A stretch of DNA of 64,000 nt from Novosphingobium sp. SCN 66-18 (lineage in GTDB: Bacteria > Pseudomonadota > Alphaproteobacteria > Sphingomonadales > Sphingomonadaceae), in the NCBI GenBank assembly GCA_001725355.1, contig MEGD01000001.1, forward strand, positions 124,001-188,000. Direction: 5' to 3'. The notes beneath the pieces are model-generated. The model had not been told where the DNA came from. It was given only the letters and a program-made list of their open reading frames with translations, and did not search any database. Each line of letters starts with the position of its first letter. Position 1 is the first letter of the stretch. A program made the translations under genes and the position numbers. This document shows, piece by piece, positions 32,918 through 41,858 of this stretch.

Positions 32918-34012
32918 TCAAGCCTGTACGCCCTTGCCGTCCGCAGACAGTCTCTCCAGCACATCGCGGATGCCGTTCAGCAGATCTTCGATGTTCGATC
33001 CCGAACCCGCGTGCAGGCGCACCGTCGCGCCTTGCCGGTTGGATGACAGGACTGAAACCGCCGCGCGCTGCGTGCGGGGGTTGACCCATTCGGCAAGCGG
33101 TCCGGCGGGGCGTTTGTCGCCGATCGGCGCCGCGAGCAGCCGCTGAAGCACTTCCGCGGCGGGAAGCGTGGCGTCGCCCGCCTTGCGCCGGGCGTCCTGA
33201 AGCCGGGCAAGCGCCCTGGCTTCGCGGTGAATGGCTTGCGCCGCCCCGCGATCGTCCAGCGCCTGCGCCAGCGGGTACGCCGGCTTCAACTGCACGTCGG
33301 CCGGGGAGGCGAACGCGGCGACCACGTCGTCGGGCAGGGCAGCGACTTTGAGCATCTTGGAAAGCCAGCCCTTGGACAGCTTGAGCCGCTCGGCCATCCG
33401 CGTCTGGTGATTGCCGTAATGATCCTTGAGCGCCTGCGCGTAGTTGCGCGCGCGCTCGAGGTCCGAGACGTCCTTGCGTGCCCGGTTTTCCAGGTCGGCA
33501 AGGCGAAAGGCGGCCTCGTCGTCAAGCTGGGCGACCTGCGCGACGAACATCATGTCCGGGTAGGAATGACGGCGCAGCCAGGCGATCGACCAGTGGCGCC
33601 GCGTGCCGGCGATCACTTCGTAATCGTGCTCCGGGTCGCCTTCGACGCGCCTGACCACGGCAGGCACCTTCTGGCCGCCTTCCGCCACGATCGAATCGAT
33701 CAGTTCGCGGCAGGATTCCTCGGTCAGATGCTCATAGGAGCGGGCGTTCCCCGGCCAGATCCGCACCCGTTCGGGATTGAGCAGCAGTTGCGTGACCTGC
33801 CGGACCTCGCCGCTGGCAACACGGGCGAGGGCGCTCTCGCGGCCCAGCAATGTGGTGCCGCGCAACCGTTCGTTGCGCGCCGGTTCCGCCTTCGCGGCCG
33901 CCGTGGCCGGCGTGCGGGATTCCATCATCGGAACAGAGTTTTCATCCGATTTTTCAATCGGTTCGTCATCTGCCAACAGCGCGGCGAGATAGTCTGACTG
34001 TTTACGCGCCAT
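32918..34012 (-). CDS. parB: ParB-family partition protein
   Basis: The 364-residue protein has a ParB/Srx domain (about 80-190) with the signature VIAGTRRHWSIAWLRRH and RENRARKD-like LADLENRARKDVSDLERAR, followed by an HTH domain (HQTRMAERLKLSKGWLSKML). It binds centromere sites and works with ParA. It lies 47 bp downstream of parA on the same strand. The 106-bp gap to repA holds the palindrome that may be its site. Confidence 0.92.
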   Translation of the reverse strand: MARKQSDYLAALLADDEPIEKSDENSVPMMESRTPATAAAKAEPARNERLRGTTLLGRESALARVASGEVRQVTQLLLNPERVRIWPGNARSYEHLTEESCRELIDSIVAEGGQKVPAVVRRVEGDPEHDYEVIAGTRRHWSIAWLRRHSYPDMMFVAQVAQLDDEAAFRLADLENRARKDVSDLERARNYAQALKDHYGNHQTRMAERLKLSKGWLSKMLKVAALPDDVVAAFASPADVQLKPAYPLAQALDDRGAAQAIHREARALARLQDARRKAGDATLPAAEVLQRLLAAPIGDKRPAGPLAEWVNPRTQRAAVSVLSSNRQGATVRLHAGSGSNIEDLLNGIRDVLERLSADGKGVQA

Positions 34013-34059
34013 GGATCATCTCGCTGGATATCGGCGCGCTGCCGGGGAGGGGAGGAGCA

Positions 34060-35256
34060 TCATGCGGCATTGAGGACGTCCTCTTCGCGCGCGGGGGCGA
34101 CGCGGCCCCAGCCCTGCCGGACCAGTTGTTCGATCTGGCTCAGCGCCTCGTCGAGATTGGCCTTGCTGCGCTTGTGGGTCTTTGGCGTGCCGATCGGCTT
34201 TTCGAGTTCGTACACCGTCATCATCCGCATTGCCGCGTGGCTGATCTCGGCGGATTCGAGGATCGGCACCGGCAGCAGGGCAGGGCCGAAGGTCTGCTCC
34301 ATGACCGTGCGGATCATCGCGTGGCTCGGATCGTTGCTGTCGAACTTCGAGCAGATCAGGCGGACGAAATTGTAGTCGACGGTGATGCCTGCGGAGACGA
34401 GCTGCGCGATCACCTGGTCCATCATCGACAGGAACTGGACCGTCGAGCAGAAGTCCGGCGTCGTCGCCGCCAAGGGTACGAGCAGCGCGTTGGCCGCCTG
34501 CATCACCGCCAGGCTGATGGTGCCCAGCGCCGGCGGCGGATCGAGGATCACCACGTCATAATCGCGCGCGAGGTCCATCAGGCCCGCCTTGAGCTTGCGA
34601 AAGCGCGCGGCGAGGACGGACTGACCATCGGCGCCGCCTGCGGCCAGTTCGTACTCGACATCGAACAGTTCGAGGTTCGACGGAATCAGGTCCACGTTGG
34701 GCCAGGGCGTGCGCTTCACGGCATAGAGCAGGTCGGCCTGGGTCGGATCGATCGAGAGGTACGGGTAGAGCGTTTCCTCGCGCGTGATGTTGAAGTGCGG
34801 GTTGAAGCCGAACAGCGTGGTGGTGGTTGCCTGGCTGTCGCAGTCCACCACCAGCACGCGGTAACCCTGGACGGCGAAGTAGTGGGCGAGGTGAGTGGTC
34901 ACCGTGGACTTGCCCACGCCGCCCTTGAAGTTCTGCACCGCGATCACGGCGGGCACGTCGAGCGGCGCGCGATGCGGCGCGGCGCCCAGCACTTCGCGCA
35001 TGTTGAGCAGCTCTTCGATCGTGTAGCCCACGCGACGGCCGTTCTCTCCGGCCGGGGGAGGGGGCAGGCGTCCGTCGTCCTCCGCCATCCGGATGCGGTT
35101 GGTGGAGCAGCCCAGAAGCTGCGCTGCCTCGGCAATGCCGAAGCGCAAGTTGAGCCCCTTGCGGCTTTCGGGCAGAAAGGCTTTGCGCCGCAGCCGTTCG
35201 ATCATCTTTTCGCCGGCATCGGCAAGATCGCCGATCTGGGCTACGATTTCATTCAT
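34060..35256 (-). CDS. parA: ParA-family partition ATPase
   Basis: The start is set at 35256 (MNEIVAQIGDLADAGEKM), the usual start of this sphingomonad ParA group; longer frames have no ribosome site. The 398-residue protein has an N-terminal MerR-like HTH (GIAEAAQLLGCSTNRIRMAE), so it probably represses its own promoter. The deviant Walker A KGGVGKST, VVDCDSQATTT and VILDPPPALG follow. It segregates the replicon with ParB. Confidence 0.93.
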   Translation of the reverse strand: MNEIVAQIGDLADAGEKMIERLRRKAFLPESRKGLNLRFGIAEAAQLLGCSTNRIRMAEDDGRLPPPPAGENGRRVGYTIEELLNMREVLGAAPHRAPLDVPAVIAVQNFKGGVGKSTVTTHLAHYFAVQGYRVLVVDCDSQATTTTLFGFNPHFNITREETLYPYLSIDPTQADLLYAVKRTPWPNVDLIPSNLELFDVEYELAAGGADGQSVLAARFRKLKAGLMDLARDYDVVILDPPPALGTISLAVMQAANALLVPLAATTPDFCSTVQFLSMMDQVIAQLVSAGITVDYNFVRLICSKFDSNDPSHAMIRTVMEQTFGPALLPVPILESAEISHAAMRMMTVYELEKPIGTPKTHKRSKANLDEALSQIEQLVRQGWGRVAPAREEDVLNAA

Positions 35257-35822
35257 GGACTGCCCCGCGCGCGGATATGAAGCTTTGTCCAACATGCATG
35301 CACGAAAATGCTTCAACAAGCAACGGATGATGCATTGTGGGTTCAGGAAGGCGCGATTTGGTGTGGTCGGTCGCTCCGGTTCGCGGTTTCCGAGGCTATG
35401 TGTCGTCGCACTACGTCGAAATTTGCCCTCAGAGCCCCGCAGGAGCGCGAAATCCCCGCCCCCTACGCACCACTATCCCACGAGGCGTTTTGTGCCTCTA
35501 AGGGCCGTTTCTGGCGACGTTTATTAACTCTTTGTAAACTAATGCCTTTTTTCGGCGGCGGTCGTCGTATGGCAGACAAAAGATGCGCGTGATATAAGTC
35601 TTCAAGGCTCATATCGCGTTGATAATAAACCATATTATCATCGATTTGCGCATCGGGATTGCGATGGGATGCACGATTGTGCAGATCACCAATTCCGACG
35701 CGTTGGCGAATCGGGCGACGATTCCACGGAGGCGGCGATCGCCGCGGAATGCGCACCGTTCCCACGCCAGAAACGATTCGGGCGTCGTCGATCAGGGTGC
35801 CGATCCATTTCCCGGTGATGGG
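35257..35822. other. parA upstream region, no gene seen
   Basis: This stretch of 566 bp holds only short, unconvincing frames. It contains an AT-rich part (35520-35660), a GTTTA...TAAAC inverted repeat near 35519-35539 and the inverted repeat at 35620-35640. It probably carries the parA promoter and operator and possibly an additional centromere. Confidence 0.45.
35620..35640. promoter_or_regulatory. Inverted repeat upstream of parA
   Basis: TGATAAT and ATTATCA form perfect 7-bp arms around AAACCAT. It lies about 365 bp upstream of the parA start and is a candidate binding site. Confidence 0.35.
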
Positions 35823-36242
35823 TCAGATGCCGCGCGCCGCGCCTGGCTGGTTGCGCATGTGCCAACCCAGGGCATCGATCTTGCCGAGGATGGCATCTGC
35901 CACGGGAGAGGGCTCCGCCAGTTCGTTCCATGCCCGATGGAAACACAGCAGCCAGCCCTCGATCTCGTCCGGTCCGATGGCCGCGACGAAGTGGCGCTGG
36001 CGTAAGCGGGGGTGGCCGTACTTGTCCGTGTAGAGCGGCGGGCCGCCCAGCCAGCCCGTAAGATACTCGAACAGTTTTTCTTCCGCCCGGGCCAGCGACG
36101 GCGGATGCACGTTCCGGCAGGCGGCGGCTTCGGGCAGGGTATCCATCAGCACATAGAAACGGGCGCAAAGCGCGCGCACGAACGGTTCGCCGCCCAGCGT
36201 CTCGTAGGGTGTGGCCCTTGCGGGCGCGGGGCTGTCCGTCAT
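35823..36242 (-). CDS. Group II truncated hemoglobin (trHbO-like)
   Basis: ATG 36242 has an AGGAC ribosome site; a start ten codons earlier lacks one. The 139-residue protein has the group II features: Tyr30 (B10), LTGWLGGPPLYTDKYGHPRL, proximal His84 in RQRHF and Trp97 (G8) in EGWLLCF. The family binds O2 or NO and may detoxify NO or peroxide. It is a single gene beside the partition region, and the second heme-globin protein in the window after the globin-coupled receptor. Confidence 0.88.
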   Translation of the reverse strand: MTDSPAPARATPYETLGGEPFVRALCARFYVLMDTLPEAAACRNVHPPSLARAEEKLFEYLTGWLGGPPLYTDKYGHPRLRQRHFVAAIGPDEIEGWLLCFHRAWNELAEPSPVADAILGKIDALGWHMRNQPGAARGI

Positions 36243-36437
36243 GCCGTGTCCTGTCAGTGTGCGACCGCGCATTCACGCGATGCCGCGCGGGAAATCAAGC
36301 GGCATTGAGGCGGCCTGTCTCCGCGCGCCGTGCGCGGAATGCGGCAAACCACGTGACGCAGATGTAACGTGCGCCGCACCCGCCCTGTTCGCTATGAGGG
36401 GCGGGCTTTCAGGGCAGTGGCCCGATCGGCGGTGCAC

Positions 36438-37118
36438 ATGGCTTCCATTCTCGTCATTGAAGATGATGCCGAAACGGCGCGCGAGATTGCGGACGAATTG
36501 CGCGTGCACGGTCATGCCGTCCACGCCGAGGCGGATGGGCAGAACGGCCTGGAGCGCGCCCTGCGCGAACCGTTCGATGCGATCACGCTGGACCGGATGC
36601 TGCCCGGCCTCGATGGTCTGGCCGTCGTGGCACGGCTGCGCGAAGCCGGCATCGTCACGCCGGTTCTGATGATCAGCGCGCTGGGTGATGTCGACGCGCG
36701 GATCGACGGGCTGCGCGCCGGGGGCGACGACTATCTGATCAAGCCCTTCGCGCCGGACGAGATGGCGATGCGGGTGGAAGTCCTGCTGCGTCGGCGCCGG
36801 CAACTGGAAACCGCTGCCGCCATGCTGCGGGGCGGACCGGTCGAGATGGACCTGATCCGGCGCGAGGTGCGCGTCGATGGCGATCCGGTGCGGTTGCTGC
36901 ACATGGAGTTCCGGCTGCTGGAATTCCTGATGCGCAATGCCGGCGAGATCGTCACGCGGCAGATCATCTTCGAACGCGTGTGGGGGTACTATTTCGATCC
37001 GGGCGCGAACCTCATCAACGTGCATATCGCGCGGTTGCGCAAGAAGATCGACCGGCCAGGGCACGCGTCGCTGATCGCGACGGTGAAGGGGGAGGGATAC
37101 CGCTTCGATGCCGGGTGA
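36438..37118 (+). CDS. OmpR/PhoB-family response regulator
   Basis: ATG 36438 (MASILVIEDD) is the natural receiver start. The 226-residue protein has phospho-acceptor Asp52 (LDRMLPG), Lys in DYLIKPF and a winged-helix output domain (EFRLLEFLMRNAGEIVTR, VHIARLRKKID, GEGYRF). It overlaps the kinase gene by 11 bp. Its likely target is the RND efflux operon that follows. Confidence 0.92.
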   Translation: MASILVIEDDAETAREIADELRVHGHAVHAEADGQNGLERALREPFDAITLDRMLPGLDGLAVVARLREAGIVTPVLMISALGDVDARIDGLRAGGDDYLIKPFAPDEMAMRVEVLLRRRRQLETAAAMLRGGPVEMDLIRREVRVDGDPVRLLHMEFRLLEFLMRNAGEIVTRQIIFERVWGYYFDPGANLINVHIARLRKKIDRPGHASLIATVKGEGYRFDAG

Positions 37119-38478
37119 CTGGCCGCATCTGCGCGACATTCGCAAGACCAGCACCTTCCGGCTGACGCTGGCACTGGGCGCGGCCGCGACCGTTGGCGTG
37201 CTTCTGCTGCTGCTGATCATCTACAGCCTGACCGAGCGTGAACTGAACGACCGCAGTGATCGCATCCTCCGCACGGAAATCGCGCGGCTGGCGGCCTTGC
37301 CGGAGGCGGACCTGCCGGGGGAAATCGATAAATCCTCGGCGACGAGTGTCAGCGGCCTCAACCACTTCGGCCTGCTCTCTCCGGGTGGACGCTGGCTGGC
37401 GGGGGACATGGGAGCAAGCCCGCCCTTGGTCATCGGGCATCCCTACGAGCGCGATGACGGGCCGGACGTGCGCGGGCCGTTGCGCATCCTGGCCGCGCGA
37501 ACTCCGGGCGGAGCGCTGCTCATGGTCGGCCGCGATGTGCGGCCCATCGTCGATCTGCGCGGGCGGATGGTGGAAATTCTCGTCCTCAGCGGCCTGTTCG
37601 TGGCGCCCTTGCTGCTGGCGGCGGGGTTCGCTGTCAGTCTTGGGCCGCTCCGGCGCGTGGACCGGCTGCAGCGCGTGGCACTGGAGATCGGTTCCGGCCG
37701 GCTCGCGGCGCGAATGCCGATCGAGGGGCGGGGGGATGAACTCGACCTGTTTGCCGGAACCGTGAACCGGATGATCGGGGAGGTGGAGCGCACCGTCGAC
37801 CAGGTGAAATCCGTCACCGACGCGATCGCGCACGATCTGCGCACGCCGCTTACCCGGGTGCGCAACCAGCTCTATCGCGCCAGCCACGATCCGGACATGG
37901 CGCCGGCCGATGTCGTGCGGATCGAGGCGGCCATGGCCGATCTCGATCTCGTTCTGGCGCGGTTCGCGGCGTTGCTGCGCATTTCCGAGCTGGAGGCGTC
38001 CGGCCGCCGCCAGGGTTTCGCGACGAGCCGCATCGATCGGCTGCTGGACGCGGTGGTCGAACTGTACGGCCCGCTTGCCGAGGAGCGCGATGTCGCGCTG
38101 CGATGGGACGGTGCGGAACCGGTGCGCCTGTACTGCGACGAGAAGCTGATCTTCGAGGCCGTCAGCAACCTTGTCGACAATGCGATCAAGTTCGCGCCGG
38201 AAGGGGGCCGCGTGTCGATCGGGCTGGCGCGGGACAACGGTTCCGTGGCGATCGAGGTGTGCGATAACGGTCCCGGTATTCCGGTGGACCAGATGCAGGC
38301 CGTGCTGCGGCGTTATGACCGGGGCGTGGCGTCCGCGGCTGTTCCAGGATCGGGGCTTGGCCTCAGCGTGGTGGCCGCGATCGTGCATCTGCACCACTTC
38401 GCGCTGGACCTTCTGCCGGCGGAACCGGGCCTGCGCGCGCGGATCGTCGCGCCTGTGGAAGCGCAACAGGCAAGGTGA
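37108..38478 (+). CDS. Sensor histidine kinase
   Basis: The 456-residue protein has membrane helices at about 17-40 and 155-178, a periplasmic domain of about 110 residues, HAMP, HisKA with His242 in AHDLRTPLTR and an HATPase domain (NLVDNAIKFAPEGG, CDNGPGIP, GSGLGLSVV). It partners the preceding regulator. The domain order resembles copper/metal or drug-efflux sensor kinases that sit beside RND pumps. Confidence 0.92.
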   Translation: MPGDWPHLRDIRKTSTFRLTLALGAAATVGVLLLLLIIYSLTERELNDRSDRILRTEIARLAALPEADLPGEIDKSSATSVSGLNHFGLLSPGGRWLAGDMGASPPLVIGHPYERDDGPDVRGPLRILAARTPGGALLMVGRDVRPIVDLRGRMVEILVLSGLFVAPLLLAAGFAVSLGPLRRVDRLQRVALEIGSGRLAARMPIEGRGDELDLFAGTVNRMIGEVERTVDQVKSVTDAIAHDLRTPLTRVRNQLYRASHDPDMAPADVVRIEAAMADLDLVLARFAALLRISELEASGRRQGFATSRIDRLLDAVVELYGPLAEERDVALRWDGAEPVRLYCDEKLIFEAVSNLVDNAIKFAPEGGRVSIGLARDNGSVAIEVCDNGPGIPVDQMQAVLRRYDRGVASAAVPGSGLGLSVVAAIVHLHHFALDLLPAEPGLRARIVAPVEAQQAR

Positions 38479-38565
38479 AATTCATTTCACTGGCGCTCGG
38501 GCCGCGCCGGCGCGATTGAAGCGCCGGCCGGCGGCGCACGCAACGGGCGACCACGGCAAACTTTG

Positions 38566-38614
38566 GCGCTCGCGCAACCAGCCTCCCCCCTTCCGGCCCT
38601 GGTTGCGCGAGCGC
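38566..38614. repeat. Perfect 16-bp inverted repeat before RND gene
   Basis: GCGCTCGCGCAACCAG (38566-38581) and its exact complement (38599-38614) flank a 17-nt loop. The hairpin lies 16 bp before the RND start and would block the leader. There is no T run, so it may act as an attenuator, an mRNA-processing site or an operator rather than a terminator. Confidence 0.65.
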
Positions 38615-38630
38615 GATTTGCGGAACTGCC

Positions 38631-41600
38631 ATGCTGCAACTGGTCAAGCTTGCTTTGAGCAAGCCCTATACGTTCGTCGTCCTCGCCATCCTGATCGTGC
38701 TGTCCGGCTCGATCGCCTGGGTCCGGACACCCACCGACATTTTCCCCGACATCCGCATCCCGGTGATTGCGGCGGTATGGACCTATCGCGGCCTGCCGCC
38801 GGAGGACATGTCGGGCCGGGTCGTCTATTATTACGAGCGCCAGCTTTCCACGACGGTCAACGACATCGATCATATCGAAAGCCAGTCGCTCAACGGGATC
38901 GGCGTGGTGAAGATCTTCTTCCGTCCCGGCGTGGATATCCGCACGGCGACGGCGCAGGTCACGTCGGTGTCGCAGACGGTGCTCAAGCAGATGCCGCCGG
39001 GCATCACCCCGCCGCTGATCCTCAACTACAACGCCTCCACGGTGCCCATCCTGCAGATGGCGCTGTCGTCAAAAGGCTTGTCCGAACAGAAGATCTTCGA
39101 TCTGGGACAGAACTTCATCCGTCCGTCGCTGGCATCGGTGCAGGGCGCGGCGATTCCTTCGCCCTATGGCGGGCGCGAACGCCAGATCCAGATCGATCTC
39201 GATCCCGCCGCGCTGGTCGCGCGCCACCTTTCCGCCACCGACGTCGGCCTGGCGCTGGCGGCGCAGAACCAGATCGTGCCCGCCGGGACCGCCAAGATCG
39301 GCCAGTACGAATACAATATCCGGCTGAACAACAGCCCGGAAGTGGTCGATCAGCTCAACAACCTGCCGATCCGCACGGTCGATGGCACCACGGTCTATAT
39401 GCGCGACGTGGCGCATGTTCGCGATGGTTCGCCACCGCAGCGCAACGAGGTGCGCGTGGACGGCGGCCGCGCCGTGCTGATGACGATCCTCAAGTCCGGC
39501 TCCGCTTCCACCATCGCCATCGTCGATCAGGTCAAGGCGCTGTTGCCCAAGCTCAAGGAGACGCTTCCCGCCGATCTCAAGGTGCAGCTGCTGTCGGACC
39601 AGTCGCTGTTCGTGAAGGCGGCCGTGTCGGGCGTGGTGCGCGAAGGCGTGATCGCGGCGGGTCTTACCTCGCTGATGATCCTGCTTTTCCTCGGGTCCTG
39701 GCGATCGACGGTCATTATCGCGACATCCATCCCTCTCGCGATTCTGGCCGCGGTCGCCGGGTTGTCGGCGGCGGGCGAAACGCTCAACATCATGACGCTG
39801 GGCGGACTGGCGCTCGCCGTCGGCATCCTTGTCGATGACGCCACGGTCACCATCGAGAACATCAACTGGCATCTGGAACAGGGCAAGACCGTGCGCGCCG
39901 CGATCATGGACGGCGCGGAGCAGATCGTGCGCCCGGCCTTCGTGTCGCTGCTGTGCATCTGCATCGCCTTCGTGCCGATGTTCTTCCTGCCCGGCGTCGC
40001 TGGCTTCCTGTTCGCGCCGATGGCCAAGGCGGTGGTCTTCGCGATGATCGCCAGCTTCGTCCTGTCGCGCACGCTGGTGCCAACGATGAGCAACTACCTG
40101 CTGCGCGACCACGCCTCGCAGCACACGGCGGAGATCATGGCGAGCCACGACGCACTGGCGGGGCGCGCGCCGCGCGGCCATCCGTTGCGGCGTTTCCAGC
40201 AGGGATTCGAGCACCGGTTCGAGAAAGTGCGCGCCTATTACGTCTCGGTTCTGGTGTTCGCGCTGGAGCGGCGCAGGGTGTTCGTCCCGGCCTTCATGGC
40301 GGTGGTCCTGGCATCGCTGGCGCTGGTGCCGTTCCTGGGCCGCAATTTCTTTCCGAGCGTCGATTCCGGGCAGATCAGCCTGCACGTCCGCGCGCCCGTG
40401 GGCACGCGGCTGGAGGAAACGGCGGCGCTGTTCGACCATATCGAGGACGAGATCCGGCGCACCGTGCCGAAGGACGAACTGGTGTCGGTGGTGGACAACA
40501 TCGGCCTGCCGGTGTCGGGCATCAACCGCGCCTATTCCAACACCGGCGGCGTCGGCCCGCAGGACGGCGATATCCTCATCACGCTGGGCGAAGGGCACCG
40601 GCCCACGGCGGGCTATGTCCGTGCCCTGCGCGAACGGTTGCCCCGGGTCTTCCCCGGATCGACGTTCTCGTTCCTGCCGGCCGACATCATCAGCCAGATC
40701 CTGAACTTCGGTTCGCCCGCGCCCATCGACGTGATGGTGACCGGGCCGAACGTGCGCGAGAACGAAGCCTATGCGCACGAACTGGTGGCGCGGATGCAGC
40801 ATGTCGGTGGCATCGCCGACGTGCGTCTGCAACAGGCCAGCACCTATCCGGAACTGCGGTTCGACGTCGATCGCACTGCCGCCGACCGCGTCGGCGTGAC
40901 CGAGAACGACGTGACGAAAAGCCTTTCCGTGAACCTTGCGGGCAGCTTCCAGGTGGCGCCCGCGTTCTGGCTCAACCCCCGGAACGGCGTGTCCTATCCC
41001 ATCGTCGTCCAGACGCCGCAGTACCGGACGGACACCATTCCCGATCTCCAGAACATCCCGGTCAGCGGCGGCCGGCCCGGCGACGTGCAGCTTCTCGGCG
41101 CGCTGGGCACGATGCACCGCGAACCTTCGGCGGCCGTGATCTCGCACTATGCCGTTCAGCCGGCGTTCGACGTCTACGCGACGACGCAAGGCCGCGATCT
41201 GGGCGCCGTCGCCGGTGATGTGCAGAAGGTGCTGGACGCGACGAAGGCGGACCTGCCCAAGGGCGCGACGGTGAAGTTGCGCGGCCAGGTGGAAACGATG
41301 AACACCGCGTTCGTCGGCCTGGTCCTTGGCCTGCTGGGCGCGATCGCGCTGATCTACCTGCTGATCGTGGTGAACTTCCAGAGCTGGATCGATCCCACTG
41401 TGATCGTCTCGGCCCTGCCGGCGGCGCTGGCGGGCATCGCCTGGATGCTGTTCGCCACGCACACGCCGCTGTCGGTGCCGGCGCTGACCGGAGCGATCAT
41501 GTGCATGGGCGTTGCCACCGCCAATTCGGTGCTGGTGGTGAGCTTTGCGCGCGAACGCCTTGCCGCCGTGGGCGACGCGGTGACCGCCGCCGTGGAAGCC

Positions 41601-41858
41601 GGATCGACACGTTTCCGCCCGGTGCTGATGACCGCGCTGGCCATGATCATCGGCATGGCGCCGATGGCGCTGGGGCTGGGCGAGGGCGGCGAGCAGAACG
41701 CGCCGCTTGGTCGCGCCGTGATCGGCGGCCTGATCTGCGCCACGATCGCGACGCTGGTGTTCGTGCCGGTCGTCTTCTCCATCGCGCATCGCAAGGACCG
41801 CCCCGCGCCCGATGCCGCACCCCATTCTTCCACGGGAGACCTTGTCCATGCAGAGTGA
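38631..41858 (+). CDS. RND efflux transporter, inner-membrane subunit (HAE1/AcrB-like)
   Basis: The 1075-residue protein has the two-fold RND layout: helix 1 near the N-terminus, a large periplasmic loop with PTDIFPDIRIPVI, a central helix set with the proton-relay pair in GILVDDATVTIENIN, and a second half ending after VFVPVVFSIAHR. The single-subunit partner set follows directly. It is a proton-driven exporter; the drug versus metal question is open, but the sequence lacks obvious Met clusters of CusA. Its stop overlaps the membrane-fusion gene by 11 bp. Confidence 0.93.
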   Translation: MLQLVKLALSKPYTFVVLAILIVLSGSIAWVRTPTDIFPDIRIPVIAAVWTYRGLPPEDMSGRVVYYYERQLSTTVNDIDHIESQSLNGIGVVKIFFRPGVDIRTATAQVTSVSQTVLKQMPPGITPPLILNYNASTVPILQMALSSKGLSEQKIFDLGQNFIRPSLASVQGAAIPSPYGGRERQIQIDLDPAALVARHLSATDVGLALAAQNQIVPAGTAKIGQYEYNIRLNNSPEVVDQLNNLPIRTVDGTTVYMRDVAHVRDGSPPQRNEVRVDGGRAVLMTILKSGSASTIAIVDQVKALLPKLKETLPADLKVQLLSDQSLFVKAAVSGVVREGVIAAGLTSLMILLFLGSWRSTVIIATSIPLAILAAVAGLSAAGETLNIMTLGGLALAVGILVDDATVTIENINWHLEQGKTVRAAIMDGAEQIVRPAFVSLLCICIAFVPMFFLPGVAGFLFAPMAKAVVFAMIASFVLSRTLVPTMSNYLLRDHASQHTAEIMASHDALAGRAPRGHPLRRFQQGFEHRFEKVRAYYVSVLVFALERRRVFVPAFMAVVLASLALVPFLGRNFFPSVDSGQISLHVRAPVGTRLEETAALFDHIEDEIRRTVPKDELVSVVDNIGLPVSGINRAYSNTGGVGPQDGDILITLGEGHRPTAGYVRALRERLPRVFPGSTFSFLPADIISQILNFGSPAPIDVMVTGPNVRENEAYAHELVARMQHVGGIADVRLQQASTYPELRFDVDRTAADRVGVTENDVTKSLSVNLAGSFQVAPAFWLNPRNGVSYPIVVQTPQYRTDTIPDLQNIPVSGGRPGDVQLLGALGTMHREPSAAVISHYAVQPAFDVYATTQGRDLGAVAGDVQKVLDATKADLPKGATVKLRGQVETMNTAFVGLVLGLLGAIALIYLLIVVNFQSWIDPTVIVSALPAALAGIAWMLFATHTPLSVPALTGAIMCMGVATANSVLVVSFARERLAAVGDAVTAAVEAGSTRFRPVLMTALAMIIGMAPMALGLGEGGEQNAPLGRAVIGGLICATIATLVFVPVVFSIAHRKDRPAPDAAPHSSTGDLVHAE

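Noticed and set aside
35463-35765. Minus-strand frame of about 100 codons upstream of parA
   Set aside because: No ribosome site, unusual composition and no family resemblance; the region looks regulatory.
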